Positions 51,203-60,675 of a stretch of DNA of 64,000 nt are shown one piece after another. Below the pieces are notes generated by a model. It searched no databases, had not been told where the DNA came from, and saw only the letters and a program-made list of their open reading frames with translations. The position numbers were made by a program, and so were the translations under genes. Source of the DNA: HGM04593 sp045612305 (lineage in GTDB: Bacteria > Bacteroidota > Bacteroidia > Bacteroidales > Bacteroidaceae); the NCBI GenBank assembly GCA_045612305.1, contig JAZKYU010000025.1, forward strand, positions 6,319-70,318, given 5' to 3'. The stretch's first letter is position 1. Each line of letters begins with the position of its first letter.

Positions 51203-52462
51203 ATGCAAGGTAACGGAACAAAAACAAGGCTCATTGTGCTGAGCTTTTTGCAGTTTGCGGTTTGGGGTGCCTATCTCACCTCAATGGGTCGCTACTTAGG
51301 TAGTGTGGGACTTGGCGAGTATATAGGTTGGTTTTATGCCGTGCAGGGTATAGTCTCCATATTTATGCCCGCAATTATAGGTATTATAGCCGATCGCTGG
51401 GTGCCTGCACAGCGCATGTTGGCCTTCTGCCACGCTGTTTCGGCTGTGTTTATGATACTCACGGGTTATGTGGGTATGACTAAGGGGGCGGCTGTCTCTT
51501 TCGACAACCTTTTCTGGCTCTATGCTGTGGGCGTCTCTTTCTATATGCCTACGCTTGCCCTTTCAAACTCAGTCTCCTACGTTGTGCTCGATATGGCAAA
51601 ACTAGACACCGTGAAGGCATTCCCCCCTATTCGTGTTTTTGGTACCGTGGGCTTCATAATCTCTATGTGGATAGTAGACTACACAGGCTTCCAGGCCGAC
51701 TATAACCAATATTTTGTTTCGGCAGCTTGGGGCTTGTTGCTTGCAGCCTACAGTCTCACTCTTCCCAACTGCCCCGTGGGCAACGGTGGCGAGAAAAAGT
51801 CTATAGCCGCAGCTCTGGGCCTCGATGCCTTTAAACTCTTTGCGCAGAAGCGCATGGCTATCTTCTTCATATTCTCTATGTTGCTTGGTGGTGCGTTGCA
51901 AATTTCCAACGGTTATGCCAACGGTTTTATAGCCGGTTTCGGCGCCATAGAAGAGTATGCCGATACATTTGCTGTTCAGCACACAAATATGCTCATCTCG
52001 CTCTCGCAGATATCCGAAACGCTTTGCATCTTGCTCATCCCCTTCTTCTTGAGCCGCTTTGGTATTAAGCGTGTGATGCTTATGGCTATGCTTGCGTGGG
52101 TGCTGCGCTTTGGTTTCTTTGCTGTGGGCGACCCCGGTATGCCCGGTGTGCTGCTTTTTGTAGCATCTATGGTTGTTTATGGTGCCGCGTTCGACTTTTT
52201 CAATATCTCGGGTTCGCTGTTTGTAGACAAAGAGGTACCCGAAAGCCAGCGTTCAAGCGCGCAGGGCTTGTTTATGCTCATGACTAACGGCCTTGGAGCC
52301 TCTATGGGTGTTATAGCTGCACAGGAGGTTGTGAACTATTTTACCAAGAATGGTGAGAACTTTGCAGGCTGGCCCACAGCGTGGTATGTTTTTGCGGGTT
52401 ATGCACTTGTGGTAGCTGTTGTTTTTGCTTTGGTATTTAAGGAGAAAAAAGTAGCCCGATAA
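51203..52462 (+). CDS. Nucleoside:H+ symporter, NupG family MFS
   Basis: A 419-residue protein with about 12 transmembrane segments. The NupG/XapB pattern is seen in SFLQFAVWGAYLTSMGRYL, FMPAIIGIIADRWVPAQRM and GAAFDFFNISGSLFVDKE. It should import nucleosides, fitting the salvage genes punA and hpt elsewhere in the window. A -7 box TACCTTTG is at 51151-51158 in the 130-base gap before it. A DUF151 gene follows after one base. Confidence 0.92.
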   Translation: MQGNGTKTRLIVLSFLQFAVWGAYLTSMGRYLGSVGLGEYIGWFYAVQGIVSIFMPAIIGIIADRWVPAQRMLAFCHAVSAVFMILTGYVGMTKGAAVSFDNLFWLYAVGVSFYMPTLALSNSVSYVVLDMAKLDTVKAFPPIRVFGTVGFIISMWIVDYTGFQADYNQYFVSAAWGLLLAAYSLTLPNCPVGNGGEKKSIAAALGLDAFKLFAQKRMAIFFIFSMLLGGALQISNGYANGFIAGFGAIEEYADTFAVQHTNMLISLSQISETLCILLIPFFLSRFGIKRVMLMAMLAWVLRFGFFAVGDPGMPGVLLFVASMVVYGAAFDFFNISGSLFVDKEVPESQRSSAQGLFMLMTNGLGASMGVIAAQEVVNYFTKNGENFAGWPTAWYVFAGYALVVAVVFALVFKEKKVAR

Positions 52463-52463
52463 G

Positions 52464-53039
52464 ATGATAGAGCTTGTTGTGAACGATATGATGTCGAAGG
52501 CGTCGGACAGCCGCGCGCACCTTCTTATGTTGCGTGAGCGTGACGGCCTGCGCAGGATAGTTGTTGCGCTTGGCACGCTCGAGGCGCAGGCTGTTTTGCT
52601 TGCTATGCGCAAGTTTCAGTTGCCGCGCCCCTCTACGCACGACCTTTTTTCGTCACTTGCCACAACTTTTGGCTTGGAACTTCTTCACACGCTCATTTAT
52701 AACATAACCGACGGTACCTTCTGCTCGCGCATATTTTATAAGCAGGGCGAGGTTGTGAGGTCGGTCGAAGCCCGCACATCCGACGCCGTAGCCTTGGCTT
52801 TGCGTGCCGATGCACCCATATACATAACCGATGAACTTCTCGATAGAATGTGCATACGCGACGAGCGCAACGGGGCAATATCGGTGCCCATAACTGTTGT
52901 CGACGAGGAGACCTTGCGCTCGGCTATGGACAGGGCGGTAAAGGAGGAAAACTACGAGCTTGCGATGAAACTGAAAGAGGAGATAGACGCGCGTCGCAAA
53001 GTTGCCTCAAACGATAAAAACGATACAAATACAAAATAA
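52464..53039 (+). CDS. Bifunctional nuclease (DUF151) with C-terminal UVR motif
   Basis: A 191-residue protein. The DUF151 domain spans about 20-140 (LLMLRERDGLRRIVVALGTLEAQAV, RPSTHDLFSSL, ARTSDAVALALRADAPIYI); homologues in plants and Thermotoga have been described as nucleases or are of unclear function. A UvrB/C-type motif (LAMKLKEEIDARR) is added at the C-terminus. It is the second gene of a six-gene run that starts with the nucleoside permease. Activity is inferred from the family only. Confidence 0.87.
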   Translation: MIELVVNDMMSKASDSRAHLLMLRERDGLRRIVVALGTLEAQAVLLAMRKFQLPRPSTHDLFSSLATTFGLELLHTLIYNITDGTFCSRIFYKQGEVVRSVEARTSDAVALALRADAPIYITDELLDRMCIRDERNGAISVPITVVDEETLRSAMDRAVKEENYELAMKLKEEIDARRKVASNDKNDTNTK

Positions 53040-53040
53040 G

Positions 53041-53745
53041 ATGGCACTATTTTATGTACCCGACATAGCTCTCGACTGGGCTCTCCCCGAGGAGGAGGCA
53101 GCGCACTGCTTGCGCGTGTTGCGCCTCTCTGTAGGCGATGCTCTTGACATAACCGACGGCAAGGGTAATCTCTATAAAACAGAAATTTCTTCTATACAAG
53201 GCAAGCGTTGCTATGTTCAGGCACGCGAGATTGTGTCTGCTCCCAAAAGTTGGCGTGGAAATATACACATAGCCATAGCGCCCACAAAAAACATAGACCG
53301 CATAGAGTGGTTAGCCGAAAAGGCTACAGAGATAGGGCTCGACGCTATGACGTTCCTTAATTGTCGCTTTTCGGAGCGCAAGGTAGTTAAGACCGACCGC
53401 ATAGAACGCATCGTGGTTTCGGCTATGAAACAGTCGCTCAAGTACACAAAACCTGTGGTGGGCGATATGATAGACTTTAAGAAATTTATTGCACAGCCGC
53501 GCGAGGGTGCTAAATTTATAGCTCACTGCTACGACGATAGCGAGCGTGTGCTCCTTAAGGATGTGCTGCGTGAGGGCGAGGATGCCACGGTGCTCATAGG
53601 TCCCGAAGGAGACTTTAGCCCCGAGGAGGTGCAGCTTGCTGTGGAGGCCGGCTACACGCCTGTGAGCCTTGGAAGCTCTCGCTTGAGAACAGAAACTGCC
53701 GGTCTTGCGGCTTGTCACACATTTATACTGAAAAACGAGATTTAA
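53041..53745 (+). CDS. rsmE: 16S rRNA (uracil1498-N3)-methyltransferase
   Basis: A 234-residue SPOUT-fold methyltransferase. The start at 53041 (MALFYVPDIALDW) is preferred over an upstream in-frame codon lying inside the previous gene. An N-terminal PUA-like part (about 1-65, with HCLRVLRLSVGD) precedes the knotted SAM domain, with TKNIDRIEWLAEKATEIGLD, LIGPEGDFSPEE and LGSSRLRTETAGLAA. The stop overlaps the truA start by one base (TAATG). Confidence 0.93.
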   Translation: MALFYVPDIALDWALPEEEAAHCLRVLRLSVGDALDITDGKGNLYKTEISSIQGKRCYVQAREIVSAPKSWRGNIHIAIAPTKNIDRIEWLAEKATEIGLDAMTFLNCRFSERKVVKTDRIERIVVSAMKQSLKYTKPVVGDMIDFKKFIAQPREGAKFIAHCYDDSERVLLKDVLREGEDATVLIGPEGDFSPEEVQLAVEAGYTPVSLGSSRLRTETAGLAACHTFILKNEI

Positions 53746-54494
53746 TGGCCCGCTACTTCATCTACCTCTCTTACGACGGCGCCGCTTATCACGGGTGGCA
53801 GGTGCAGCCCAACGCGGCAACCGTGCAGCAACAGCTCGAGGAGGCCCTCTCCACGCTTATGCGTGTTCCTGTGCAGGTGGTTGGTGCCGGCCGCACCGAT
53901 GCAGGCGTGAACGCAGCCCTTATGGTTGCTCACGTCGATTTTCCCGCCGAGGTCGATGTTAAGCATATAGTCTACAAACTCAACCGTCTATTACCGCCCG
54001 ATATAGCTGTAAAGACCTTGCGTCGTGTGCGCGACGATGCCCACGCTCGTTTCGACGCTATCTCGCGCAAGTATCACTATCGTGTGGTGACAGCAAAATC
54101 CCCCTTTGCCCGTCGATACGCTTGTCGCGTGCAACCCGATGTCGATTTTGCTCTTATGAACAGCGCTGCAGAGATTTTGTATGAATATACAGACTTTACA
54201 AGCTTCAGCAAGTTGCACACCGATGTTAAAACGAACAACTGCCGCGTGACGAGGGCTGTGTGGCGCAAAACGGGCGACGATGAGTGGCTTTTCGAGATTG
54301 AGGCCGACCGTTTCTTGCGCAATATGGTGCGTGCTATTGTGGGCACGCTGTTGCAGGTGGGGCGTGGCAAGCTCTCGCTCGAAGGTTTCCGCGCTGTTAT
54401 CGAGAACAAGGCTCGTGGCGAGGCCGGCGACTCAGCTCCCGGTGAGGCTCTCTTCCTTGTCGATGTTAAATACCCCGAAGATATTTTCCTATGA
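53745..54494 (+). CDS. truA: tRNA pseudouridine(38-40) synthase
   Basis: A 249-residue enzyme. The catalytic aspartate is in VGAGRTDAGVNA (about 50-61), with LSYDGAAYHGWQVQPN at the N-terminus and DRFLRNMVRAIVGTLL near the C-terminus. The start at 53745 shares a base with the rsmE stop. The stop overlaps the EamA start (ATGA). Confidence 0.95.
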   Translation: MARYFIYLSYDGAAYHGWQVQPNAATVQQQLEEALSTLMRVPVQVVGAGRTDAGVNAALMVAHVDFPAEVDVKHIVYKLNRLLPPDIAVKTLRRVRDDAHARFDAISRKYHYRVVTAKSPFARRYACRVQPDVDFALMNSAAEILYEYTDFTSFSKLHTDVKTNNCRVTRAVWRKTGDDEWLFEIEADRFLRNMVRAIVGTLLQVGRGKLSLEGFRAVIENKARGEAGDSAPGEALFLVDVKYPEDIFL

Positions 54495-55390
54495 TGTGGG
54501 TTGCTCTTGCTTTTGTGTCGGCAGCCCTGCTTGGTTGTTACGACTTTTTTAAGAAGGTTTCGCTCAAGGATAACTCTGTGGTGGGCGTGCTCTTCCTTAA
54601 TACGCTTTTTTCGGCAATTATATTTTCTCCCTTCATCGCTCTGTCGCGTTGTGGGGTTATTACCGACGGAGCGCTTTTTGTACCTTCGGCTCCGCTTGAA
54701 ACACACTTGCTGTTGCTGCTCAAGGCTGTTATAGTGCTCTCGTCGTGGCTTTGCGGTTATATAGCCATTAAGCACCTGCCCATAACCATAGTGTCGCCCA
54801 TACAGTCTACACGCCCCGTGCTTGTGCTCCTGGGTGCGCTCTTTCTTTTTGGCGAGCAGCTCAACGCCTATCAGTGGGTGGGTGTGCTCATCGCTATTAT
54901 ATCGGTCTTTTTGTTGAGCCGCAGCAGCAAACGCGAAGGTATAATATTTGTGCGCAACAAGTGGATAGTTTTTGTAGCTCTTGCGGCCCTCTTTGGTGCT
55001 GTGAGCGCCCTCTACGACAAATATCTTATGCGCAGCCTCTCGCCCGTGCTTGTGCAGAGCTGGTTTAACCTCTATCAGGCCTTGCTGATGGGTGTGCTCA
55101 TAGTTGTGCTTAATATTCTTCTGCCCGAACAACGTGCCAAGAAACTTTTTTGGCGGTGGAGCATACCTATGATAAGTCTCTTTCTTGCTGTGGCCGACTT
55201 TTGTTACTTCACAGCCTTGGCACAAGATGGTGCGCTCATAGCTGTGGTCTCTATGATAAGGCGCGGTAGCGTGGTTGTAGCCTTCCTTTTTGGTGCATTG
55301 CTCTTGCACGAGAAAAACCTCAAGAGCAAGGCTTTCGATATATTGCTTATACTTATAGGTCTCTTCTTCTTATACTTGGGTTCTCGATGA
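54491..55390 (+). CDS. EamA/DMT family transporter
   Basis: A 299-residue protein with about ten hydrophobic segments in two EamA halves (WVALAFVSAALLGCYDFFKK; FVALAALFGAVSALYDKYLM). The first half contains the conserved IVSPIQSTRPVLVLLGALFL near helix 4. Substrates of such exporters range from amino acids to sugars-nucleotides; this one is unknown. It overlaps truA and, by four bases, the DUF3256 gene. Confidence 0.88.
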   Translation: MMWVALAFVSAALLGCYDFFKKVSLKDNSVVGVLFLNTLFSAIIFSPFIALSRCGVITDGALFVPSAPLETHLLLLLKAVIVLSSWLCGYIAIKHLPITIVSPIQSTRPVLVLLGALFLFGEQLNAYQWVGVLIAIISVFLLSRSSKREGIIFVRNKWIVFVALAALFGAVSALYDKYLMRSLSPVLVQSWFNLYQALLMGVLIVVLNILLPEQRAKKLFWRWSIPMISLFLAVADFCYFTALAQDGALIAVVSMIRRGSVVVAFLFGALLLHEKNLKSKAFDILLILIGLFFLYLGSR

Positions 55391-55995
55391 AAAAACTGAA
55401 TATACTCCTCTTGTTTGCTTTGTTGGCGTGTGGTGCTGTGGCGCAAGATATGCGCTCGTTGTTTCTTGCAGCCCCCGACACTGTTTTCCCCTTGCTCACA
55501 CAGAACAACCGTGCCGACTGTGTCGATTTTATCAATGCGGGTATGCGTGCGAGGGTAACTAACCGTCTCGACGGCACCTCGGAGCTGCTTGCAATAACAC
55601 CCACCTATCTTGAGATGCGCAGCAGCGAAAGTTCTACCGTGCAGATGAGGCTGCTGCCTTGTGAGGGCGATACTGTGATTGCAGTTGTGAGGAGCGTGTG
55701 TGCCGAAGCGTGCGATAGCCGCATAGCGTTCTACAAAAAAGATTGGTCGCCTGCCGGTATCTCTTTCCCTCGTCCGCGCATAGCCGACTTTTTTCAGCCT
55801 ACCGACTCTTTAGATTTTTTGCTTAAACGTTGCGATATATATCTGGTGAGCCTTTCTCTCTCGCCCACCGACACCAGACTCTCGGCCGAGTATACTATGC
55901 CTCGTTATATGAGCAAAGAAGACTCTCTGCTCGTTGCTCCCAAGTTGCGCCCCTTGCTCTATCGTTGGGAGGGTGGGGCTTTTGTGCTGGAGTAA
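55387..55995 (+). CDS. DUF3256 family exported protein
   Basis: A 202-residue protein with a signal peptide (1-19, ending GAVAQ) and a single domain matching DUF3256 (MRSLFLAAPDTVFPLLTQNN, DCVDFINAGMRARVTN). Function unknown; the family is nearly limited to Bacteroidetes. It is the last of the run starting with the nucleoside permease. Its stop is only five bases from the convergent capA stop, with no terminator hairpin in the gap. Confidence 0.86.
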   Translation: MKKLNILLLFALLACGAVAQDMRSLFLAAPDTVFPLLTQNNRADCVDFINAGMRARVTNRLDGTSELLAITPTYLEMRSSESSTVQMRLLPCEGDTVIAVVRSVCAEACDSRIAFYKKDWSPAGISFPRPRIADFFQPTDSLDFLLKRCDIYLVSLSLSPTDTRLSAEYTMPRYMSKEDSLLVAPKLRPLLYRWEGGAFVLE

Positions 55996-56000
55996 CCTTC

Positions 56001-57104
56001 TTACTCTATAATAAACTCTTTAACATCTCCTTTGTTGTGCTTGCCCAGCAGCGCCCTGCAGTCGTTTATAAACTGCAGCATCTTGTTCCTTGCAGCCTCT
56101 GTTTTTGCAAGGCTTGTGTTGTGTGCGGGGAGTATGGTGAAGTTTGACACGCCGTCGCGCTCGGGGCGTGCAACCCAGGTGAGCCCGTAGCCGAGCGACG
56201 ATAACCAACAAAGGTCGTAAACCCTTGTCAGGCCCAAGCGCACAAGAAGGCCGCCGTCGCGTCCGCGAGCATACATCCCCGATACAAGGTTGCCCAGTGA
56301 GTATATAACAGCACTGCGCTTTGCGGTTGTAGAGTCTTTGCGCACCTCTATGGGCTGCACAACGTGTGGGTGGTTACCCACTATGTGGTCCACGCCTTGC
56401 TCTATTAACCACGCCGAAAGCTCCTTTATTCTTCGTGGGGGCAGGCTCACATATTCTTCGCCCCAATGCATGCAAGCAATTATAGCGTGGGGTTTCATCT
56501 CCTTTGCTCGCTCTATGTCTTTAGCTATAACCTCTTTATCTATAAGGTTAACCACGAGAGGCTCGGGCACGGGTATGCCGTTGAGACCATATGTGTAGTT
56601 GAGGATGGCTATCTTTGTTCCTTTGCTCTCAACAAGCAGGGGGTAGCGTGCCTTGCGGTCGGTGCTGTCGCGGTATACCCCGCAGTGCGTTATGCCCAAA
56701 GAGTCCATCATATGCATAGTGCGCAGAGCACCCTTTTTACCGCGGTCCAAACAGTGGTTGTTGGCAAAGAGTAATATGTCAAACCCTGCTCCCTTTGCGG
56801 CGTAGAGAAAACTATCGGGGGCGCAGAAGGAGGGGTAGCCGCCGTATCGGCCGGCACCTATGGTTGTTTCAAGGTTTGCTATGGATATGTCGGCGCTGCT
56901 TACCTCGCGGCGTATGTGGTCGTAGCAGGGCGAGTAGCTGTGTGTGCCTTGTGGTGTGCGTGCCGCGTTTAGCTGGCTCTCGTGCTGCATAAGGTCTCCG
57001 GCAAAGAGTAGGCTCACACGCGATAAAAAAGAGTTGTCGATAGTTTGTGCAGTTATGGTTGCTGCACAAACTATCGACAATATTATTGTTGCTCCCAGCC
57101 TCAA
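56001..57104 (-). CDS. CapA family (poly-gamma-glutamate capsule-type) metallophosphatase-like protein
   Basis: A 367-residue protein with a signal peptide (1-19). The CapA-type core reads LLFAGDLMQHESQL, SIANLETTIG, FANNHCLDRGKKG and HWGEEYVSLPP, with GNHPHVVQPIE later. The full catalytic-like set is present. In Bacillus the family works in poly-gamma-glutamate handling; in Bacteroidetes the substrate is not known and no other capB/capC gene is here. It is three bases after folD, last of its operon. Confidence 0.87.
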   Translation of the reverse strand: MRLGATIILSIVCAATITAQTIDNSFLSRVSLLFAGDLMQHESQLNAARTPQGTHSYSPCYDHIRREVSSADISIANLETTIGAGRYGGYPSFCAPDSFLYAAKGAGFDILLFANNHCLDRGKKGALRTMHMMDSLGITHCGVYRDSTDRKARYPLLVESKGTKIAILNYTYGLNGIPVPEPLVVNLIDKEVIAKDIERAKEMKPHAIIACMHWGEEYVSLPPRRIKELSAWLIEQGVDHIVGNHPHVVQPIEVRKDSTTAKRSAVIYSLGNLVSGMYARGRDGGLLVRLGLTRVYDLCWLSSLGYGLTWVARPERDGVSNFTILPAHNTSLAKTEAARNKMLQFINDCRALLGKHNKGDVKEFIIE

Positions 57105-57107
57105 GGG

Positions 57108-57986
57108 TTAATAAATTTTGTGTGTTGCGGCAAGGAGGGTGTTTTTCATAAGCGATACTATGGTCATAGGGCCTACACCGCCGGGTACGGGGGTTATGAA
57201 AGAACACTTGGGTGCTACGTTCTCAAAATCTACATCGCCACACAAACGGAAACCTTGTTTGCGTGTAGAGTCGGGAACGCGTGTTGTGCCCACATCTATG
57301 ATAACCGCGCCCTCTTTCACCATCTCGGCTTTTACAAAGTGGGGCTGTCCCAAGGCTGCAATAATTATGTCGGCCTTTGAGCACTCTTCGGCTATGTTTT
57401 CTGTGTGGCTGTGGCACACGGTAACGGTTGCGTCGCCCGGTGTCTGTTTTTGCATCATAAGTGAGGCCATAGGCTTGCCCACGATGTTGCTTCGGCCTAG
57501 CACTACACATTTTTTGCCTTTTGTGTCTATGTTGTAACGGCGCAGGAGCTCCATAATACCATTAGGCGTAGCCGACAGGAAGCAGGGTAGGCCTATGGCG
57601 AGGCGGCCTGCGTTCACGGGGTGGAAACCGTCGACATCCTTGCGGTAGTCTATAGCTTCGGTTATCTTTTGCTCGTCTATGTGCTTGGGGAGGGGTAACT
57701 GCACTATGAAGCCGTCTACGTCGTTGTCGCGGTTAAGCTCGTCTACCTTGGCAAGGAGCTCTTCCTCGGTTATGTCGGCCTCGTAGCGTATGAGGGTCGA
57801 TGTGAAACCGCACTCCTCGCAGGCGCGCACCTTGTTGGCAACATATGTTTCGCTGCCGCCGTCGTGCCCCACGAGTATAGCTGCCAAGTGGGGGCGCTTG
57901 CCACCCTCGGCAATTATTTTTTCAACCTCTTCGGCTATCTCTTTTTTTATTGTAGCTGCTATGGCTTTCCCGTCAATGAGTTGCAT
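57108..57986 (-). CDS. folD: Methylenetetrahydrofolate dehydrogenase/cyclohydrolase
   Basis: A 292-residue bifunctional enzyme of one-carbon metabolism. Conserved regions are VGHDGGSETYVANKVRACEE (with the catalytic Lys), FIVQLPLPKHIDE, PCFLSATPNGIMELL, VVLGRSNIVGKPMASLM and the C-terminal TPVPGGVGPMTI. It lies 21 bases after ffh, so the two are likely co-transcribed. Supplies methylene-THF used by ThyA. Confidence 0.95.
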   Translation of the reverse strand: MQLIDGKAIAATIKKEIAEEVEKIIAEGGKRPHLAAILVGHDGGSETYVANKVRACEECGFTSTLIRYEADITEEELLAKVDELNRDNDVDGFIVQLPLPKHIDEQKITEAIDYRKDVDGFHPVNAGRLAIGLPCFLSATPNGIMELLRRYNIDTKGKKCVVLGRSNIVGKPMASLMMQKQTPGDATVTVCHSHTENIAEECSKADIIIAALGQPHFVKAEMVKEGAVIIDVGTTRVPDSTRKQGFRLCGDVDFENVAPKCSFITPVPGGVGPMTIVSLMKNTLLAATHKIY

Positions 57987-58007
57987 AGTTTTCTTCTCTT
58001 TTGTTTT

Positions 58008-59330
58008 TTACATTTTAAAATGCGACATAAGGTTGCCAAGTTTGCCACCTGCAACGCTCTTCATCGCTTTGCGTATCTGCTCAAATTGTTTCATAAGGCG
58101 GTTAACCTCCTGCAGGGTGGTACCGCTACCGCGTGCTATGCGCTCTTTGCGCGAGCCGTTTATAATGTCGGGGTTAGCGCGCTCTTTGGGTGTCATAGAA
58201 CGTATGATAGCCTCTACGCTTTTGAAGGCGTTGTCGTCTATGTCTATGTCTTTTATAGCTTTTCCCACACCGGGTATCATACCCATAAGGTCTTTTATGT
58301 TACCCATCTTCTTTATCTGCTCAATTTGTGTGAGGAAGTCGTTGAAGTCAAACTGGTTGCGTGCAAGCTTGCGCTGTAGCTTCTTTGCTTCTTCTTCGTC
58401 GAACTGCTCTTGCGCGCGCTCTACAAGCGATACAACGTCGCCCATACCGAGTATGCGGTCGGCCATACGGTTGGGGTGGAACTGGTCTATAGCCTCCATC
58501 TTCTCGCCTGTGCCTATGAACTTGATGGGTTTGTCCACCACGGTGCGTATAGAGAGGGCGGCACCACCGCGTGTGTCACCGTCGAGCTTGGTAAGTATCA
58601 CGCCGGTAAAGTCGAGGCGGTCGTTAAACTCTTTTGCGGTGTTCACAGCATCTTGTCCGGTCATAGAGTCCACCACAAAAAGAGTTTCTGTGGGGTTTAC
58701 AGCCTCTTTTATGGCTGCAATCTCTTGCATCATCGCTTCGTCTACAGCGAGGCGGCCGGCGGTATCTATAATTACAAGGTTGTAACCCTTCTGCTTGGCC
58801 TCTTTTATGGCGTTTTGTGCAATCTCTACGGGGTTTTTGTTACCCTCCTCGGTGTACACGGGCACGCCTATCTGCTCGCCAAGCACCTTCAGCTGGTCGA
58901 TGGCCGCGGGGCGGTACACGTCGCAGGCAGCGAGCAAGGGGCTGCGGTTTTTCTTTTTCTTCAAGAAGTTGGCAAGCTTCGAAGAGAAGGTTGTCTTACC
59001 CGAGCCCTGGAGACCCGACATAAGTATCACGGCGGGGTGTCCCTCGTAGTTTATGTCGGCTGTTTGTCCGCCCATAAGGGTGGTGAGCTCGTCGTGCACA
59101 ATCTTAATCATCAGCTGGCTAGGGCGCAACGATGTGAGCACGTTTTGGCCTATAGCCTTGTTCTTAACCGTGTCGGTGAAGGTTTTTGCAACTTTGTAGT
59201 TTACGTCGGCGTCGAGCAATGCTTTGCGCACATCTTTAAGGGTTTCGGCAACGTTCACCTCGGTTATTCGGCCCTCTCCCTTAAGTATTTTAAATGAGCG
59301 TTCAAGGCGCTCGCTTAGGTTTTCAAACAT
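58008..59330 (-). CDS. ffh: Signal recognition particle protein Ffh
   Basis: A 440-residue GTPase binding 4.5S RNA and signal peptides. N domain (1-90), G domain with GLQGSGKTTFSSKLA (about 105-119), DTAGRLAVDEAMM, TKLDGDTRGGAALS, and M domain (about 300-440) with the RNA-binding MTPKERANPDIINGSRKERI stretch. The methionine-rich finger loop is present but rather poor in Met. It is followed by folD. Confidence 0.96.
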   Translation of the reverse strand: MFENLSERLERSFKILKGEGRITEVNVAETLKDVRKALLDADVNYKVAKTFTDTVKNKAIGQNVLTSLRPSQLMIKIVHDELTTLMGGQTADINYEGHPAVILMSGLQGSGKTTFSSKLANFLKKKKNRSPLLAACDVYRPAAIDQLKVLGEQIGVPVYTEEGNKNPVEIAQNAIKEAKQKGYNLVIIDTAGRLAVDEAMMQEIAAIKEAVNPTETLFVVDSMTGQDAVNTAKEFNDRLDFTGVILTKLDGDTRGGAALSIRTVVDKPIKFIGTGEKMEAIDQFHPNRMADRILGMGDVVSLVERAQEQFDEEEAKKLQRKLARNQFDFNDFLTQIEQIKKMGNIKDLMGMIPGVGKAIKDIDIDDNAFKSVEAIIRSMTPKERANPDIINGSRKERIARGSGTTLQEVNRLMKQFEQIRKAMKSVAGGKLGNLMSHFKM

Positions 59331-59354
59331 ATTGTTCTTAAATTATAATTGTTG

Positions 59355-60407
59355 TTATTTTTCTATTCTAATTATTCCTCCTGTAGCTGTGTCGAAGGTT
59401 ACTTTTGTGGTAGCGTTCTTGTTGAAAAGTACCTTTGAGAGCACCTCTGTTGTTCCAAACTGAGCTATGCTGACCTCCTCGTTGTAAAGTGTTTTGCCGG
59501 TTACATATATTTTAAGCTCGGCTTTGCCGGGAACATTGTAGCAAAGACCCTCTTTTTTCACAGGCTTCTTTACCTCCCCGGGTTGGGGTATGTACACGCT
59601 TTTCATGTTGCGAAAATCGTAGTACACGGGTGCACCGGCAAGGTTATCGTTGCTCACAAGGCCCAGCTTGCGCGAAAAACGGAAAAGCACGCTCTTTGTG
59701 GTGTCGCTCTCGGCGGTGGGGGTGAAGAGTACCTTGCGGCTCACTCTCAGCGTGTCGGTGGTGCCTGTGAAGAGCGACAGGTAGGCCTGCTCTTGCTTGT
59801 CGAGCTCGTCAAGCACAAGTTGCATAGAAACACCGTCGCCCGGCATGTTTTCGGCTTGTCCTTTTATTATCGATAGTTTGCTCTCTCTTATGGCATATAT
59901 CTCTTTTGCAACAAGTTCGGCCATCTTTGCTGTGGATGTTGCTTGCAACATTTCCTCGGTCATGTATTTGCTAGCATCGGGGGTGTTGCTCTTTTTTGCA
60001 GCTTGTGCCTCGGGTGCGGCTACGGGTGTCGCCTTCTCGGTGTTTACGCCCTCGATTATGCCGTCGCTTGTTAGCTGCACACAGCTTGTGGGGTTGTTGC
60101 CCAGTTTTATCGTAAAGCGTTTCTGGGGGTCGGGTTTTCCCAGCGATGTTACGCTCACCCCCTCGAGCTCCCAAAATTTCTGCTCGGCCGAAGTTACGTT
60201 GTTCAAGCGCAAGAACTTTTCGGCATAACGGTGAAACTCTCCCGGGGTGTGTGTTATGCACACACTATTCACGGTTATCTCCAACGTGGTGGTGGGGAGG
60301 CTGTATGTTACCCCCTCGGCTGCGCCCGAAAGAAAGGCGCTTACATCGGTTTGTGCCGTGCTATGCAGTGCAAGCAGCGATATTAGCGAAAAAATAATCT
60401 TCTTCAT
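59355..60407 (-). CDS. DUF4831 family exported protein
   Basis: A 350-residue protein with a signal peptide (1-19, ending HSTAQ). Its N-terminal half matches DUF4831 (TYSLPTTTLEITVNSV, EFHRYAEKFLRL), found in Bacteroidetes. The rest is beta-rich, with a KPVKKEGLCYNVPGKAEL segment near 280. Function unknown. It is first in the DUF4831-ffh-folD-capA run and may reach the transcripts of ffh; a -7-like TATCTTCG lies upstream on the minus strand. Confidence 0.84.
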   Translation of the reverse strand: MKKIIFSLISLLALHSTAQTDVSAFLSGAAEGVTYSLPTTTLEITVNSVCITHTPGEFHRYAEKFLRLNNVTSAEQKFWELEGVSVTSLGKPDPQKRFTIKLGNNPTSCVQLTSDGIIEGVNTEKATPVAAPEAQAAKKSNTPDASKYMTEEMLQATSTAKMAELVAKEIYAIRESKLSIIKGQAENMPGDGVSMQLVLDELDKQEQAYLSLFTGTTDTLRVSRKVLFTPTAESDTTKSVLFRFSRKLGLVSNDNLAGAPVYYDFRNMKSVYIPQPGEVKKPVKKEGLCYNVPGKAELKIYVTGKTLYNEEVSIAQFGTTEVLSKVLFNKNATTKVTFDTATGGIIRIEK

Positions 60408-60675
60408 AACTCTCTATGTTGTTTGGGTGTGTGCACACAACTCTCTGTAAAGGGCACACAACCGCTAATTTTATGCGAAGATACGAAATTGTTTTGAATT
60501 CTGCCGTAAAAATATTCTTTTACTTCCTACTTGCACCCTAAATAGGGCGCAGAGGGTAGAATATTACGTTAGTTTGAATATTTTTTTAAAAGAATTTTAA
60601 ACAGTTACTGAAATTTCAGGAAGTTTATACTATTTTTGTGCTACTATTACAAGCAAACGCATTAAACCGAAAAAT
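60408..60675. other. Divergent intergenic region before hpt
   Basis: 268 bases with no gene seen. A plus-strand -7 box TATTTTTG is at 60631-60638 (for hpt), and the minus strand has a TATCTTCG-type box around 60476-60483 for the DUF4831 operon. Confidence 0.5.

Noticed and set aside
54077..55309. 410-codon open frame on the minus strand opposite truA/EamA
   Set aside because: Same reason: low-complexity antisense frame; both plus-strand genes show full family motifs.
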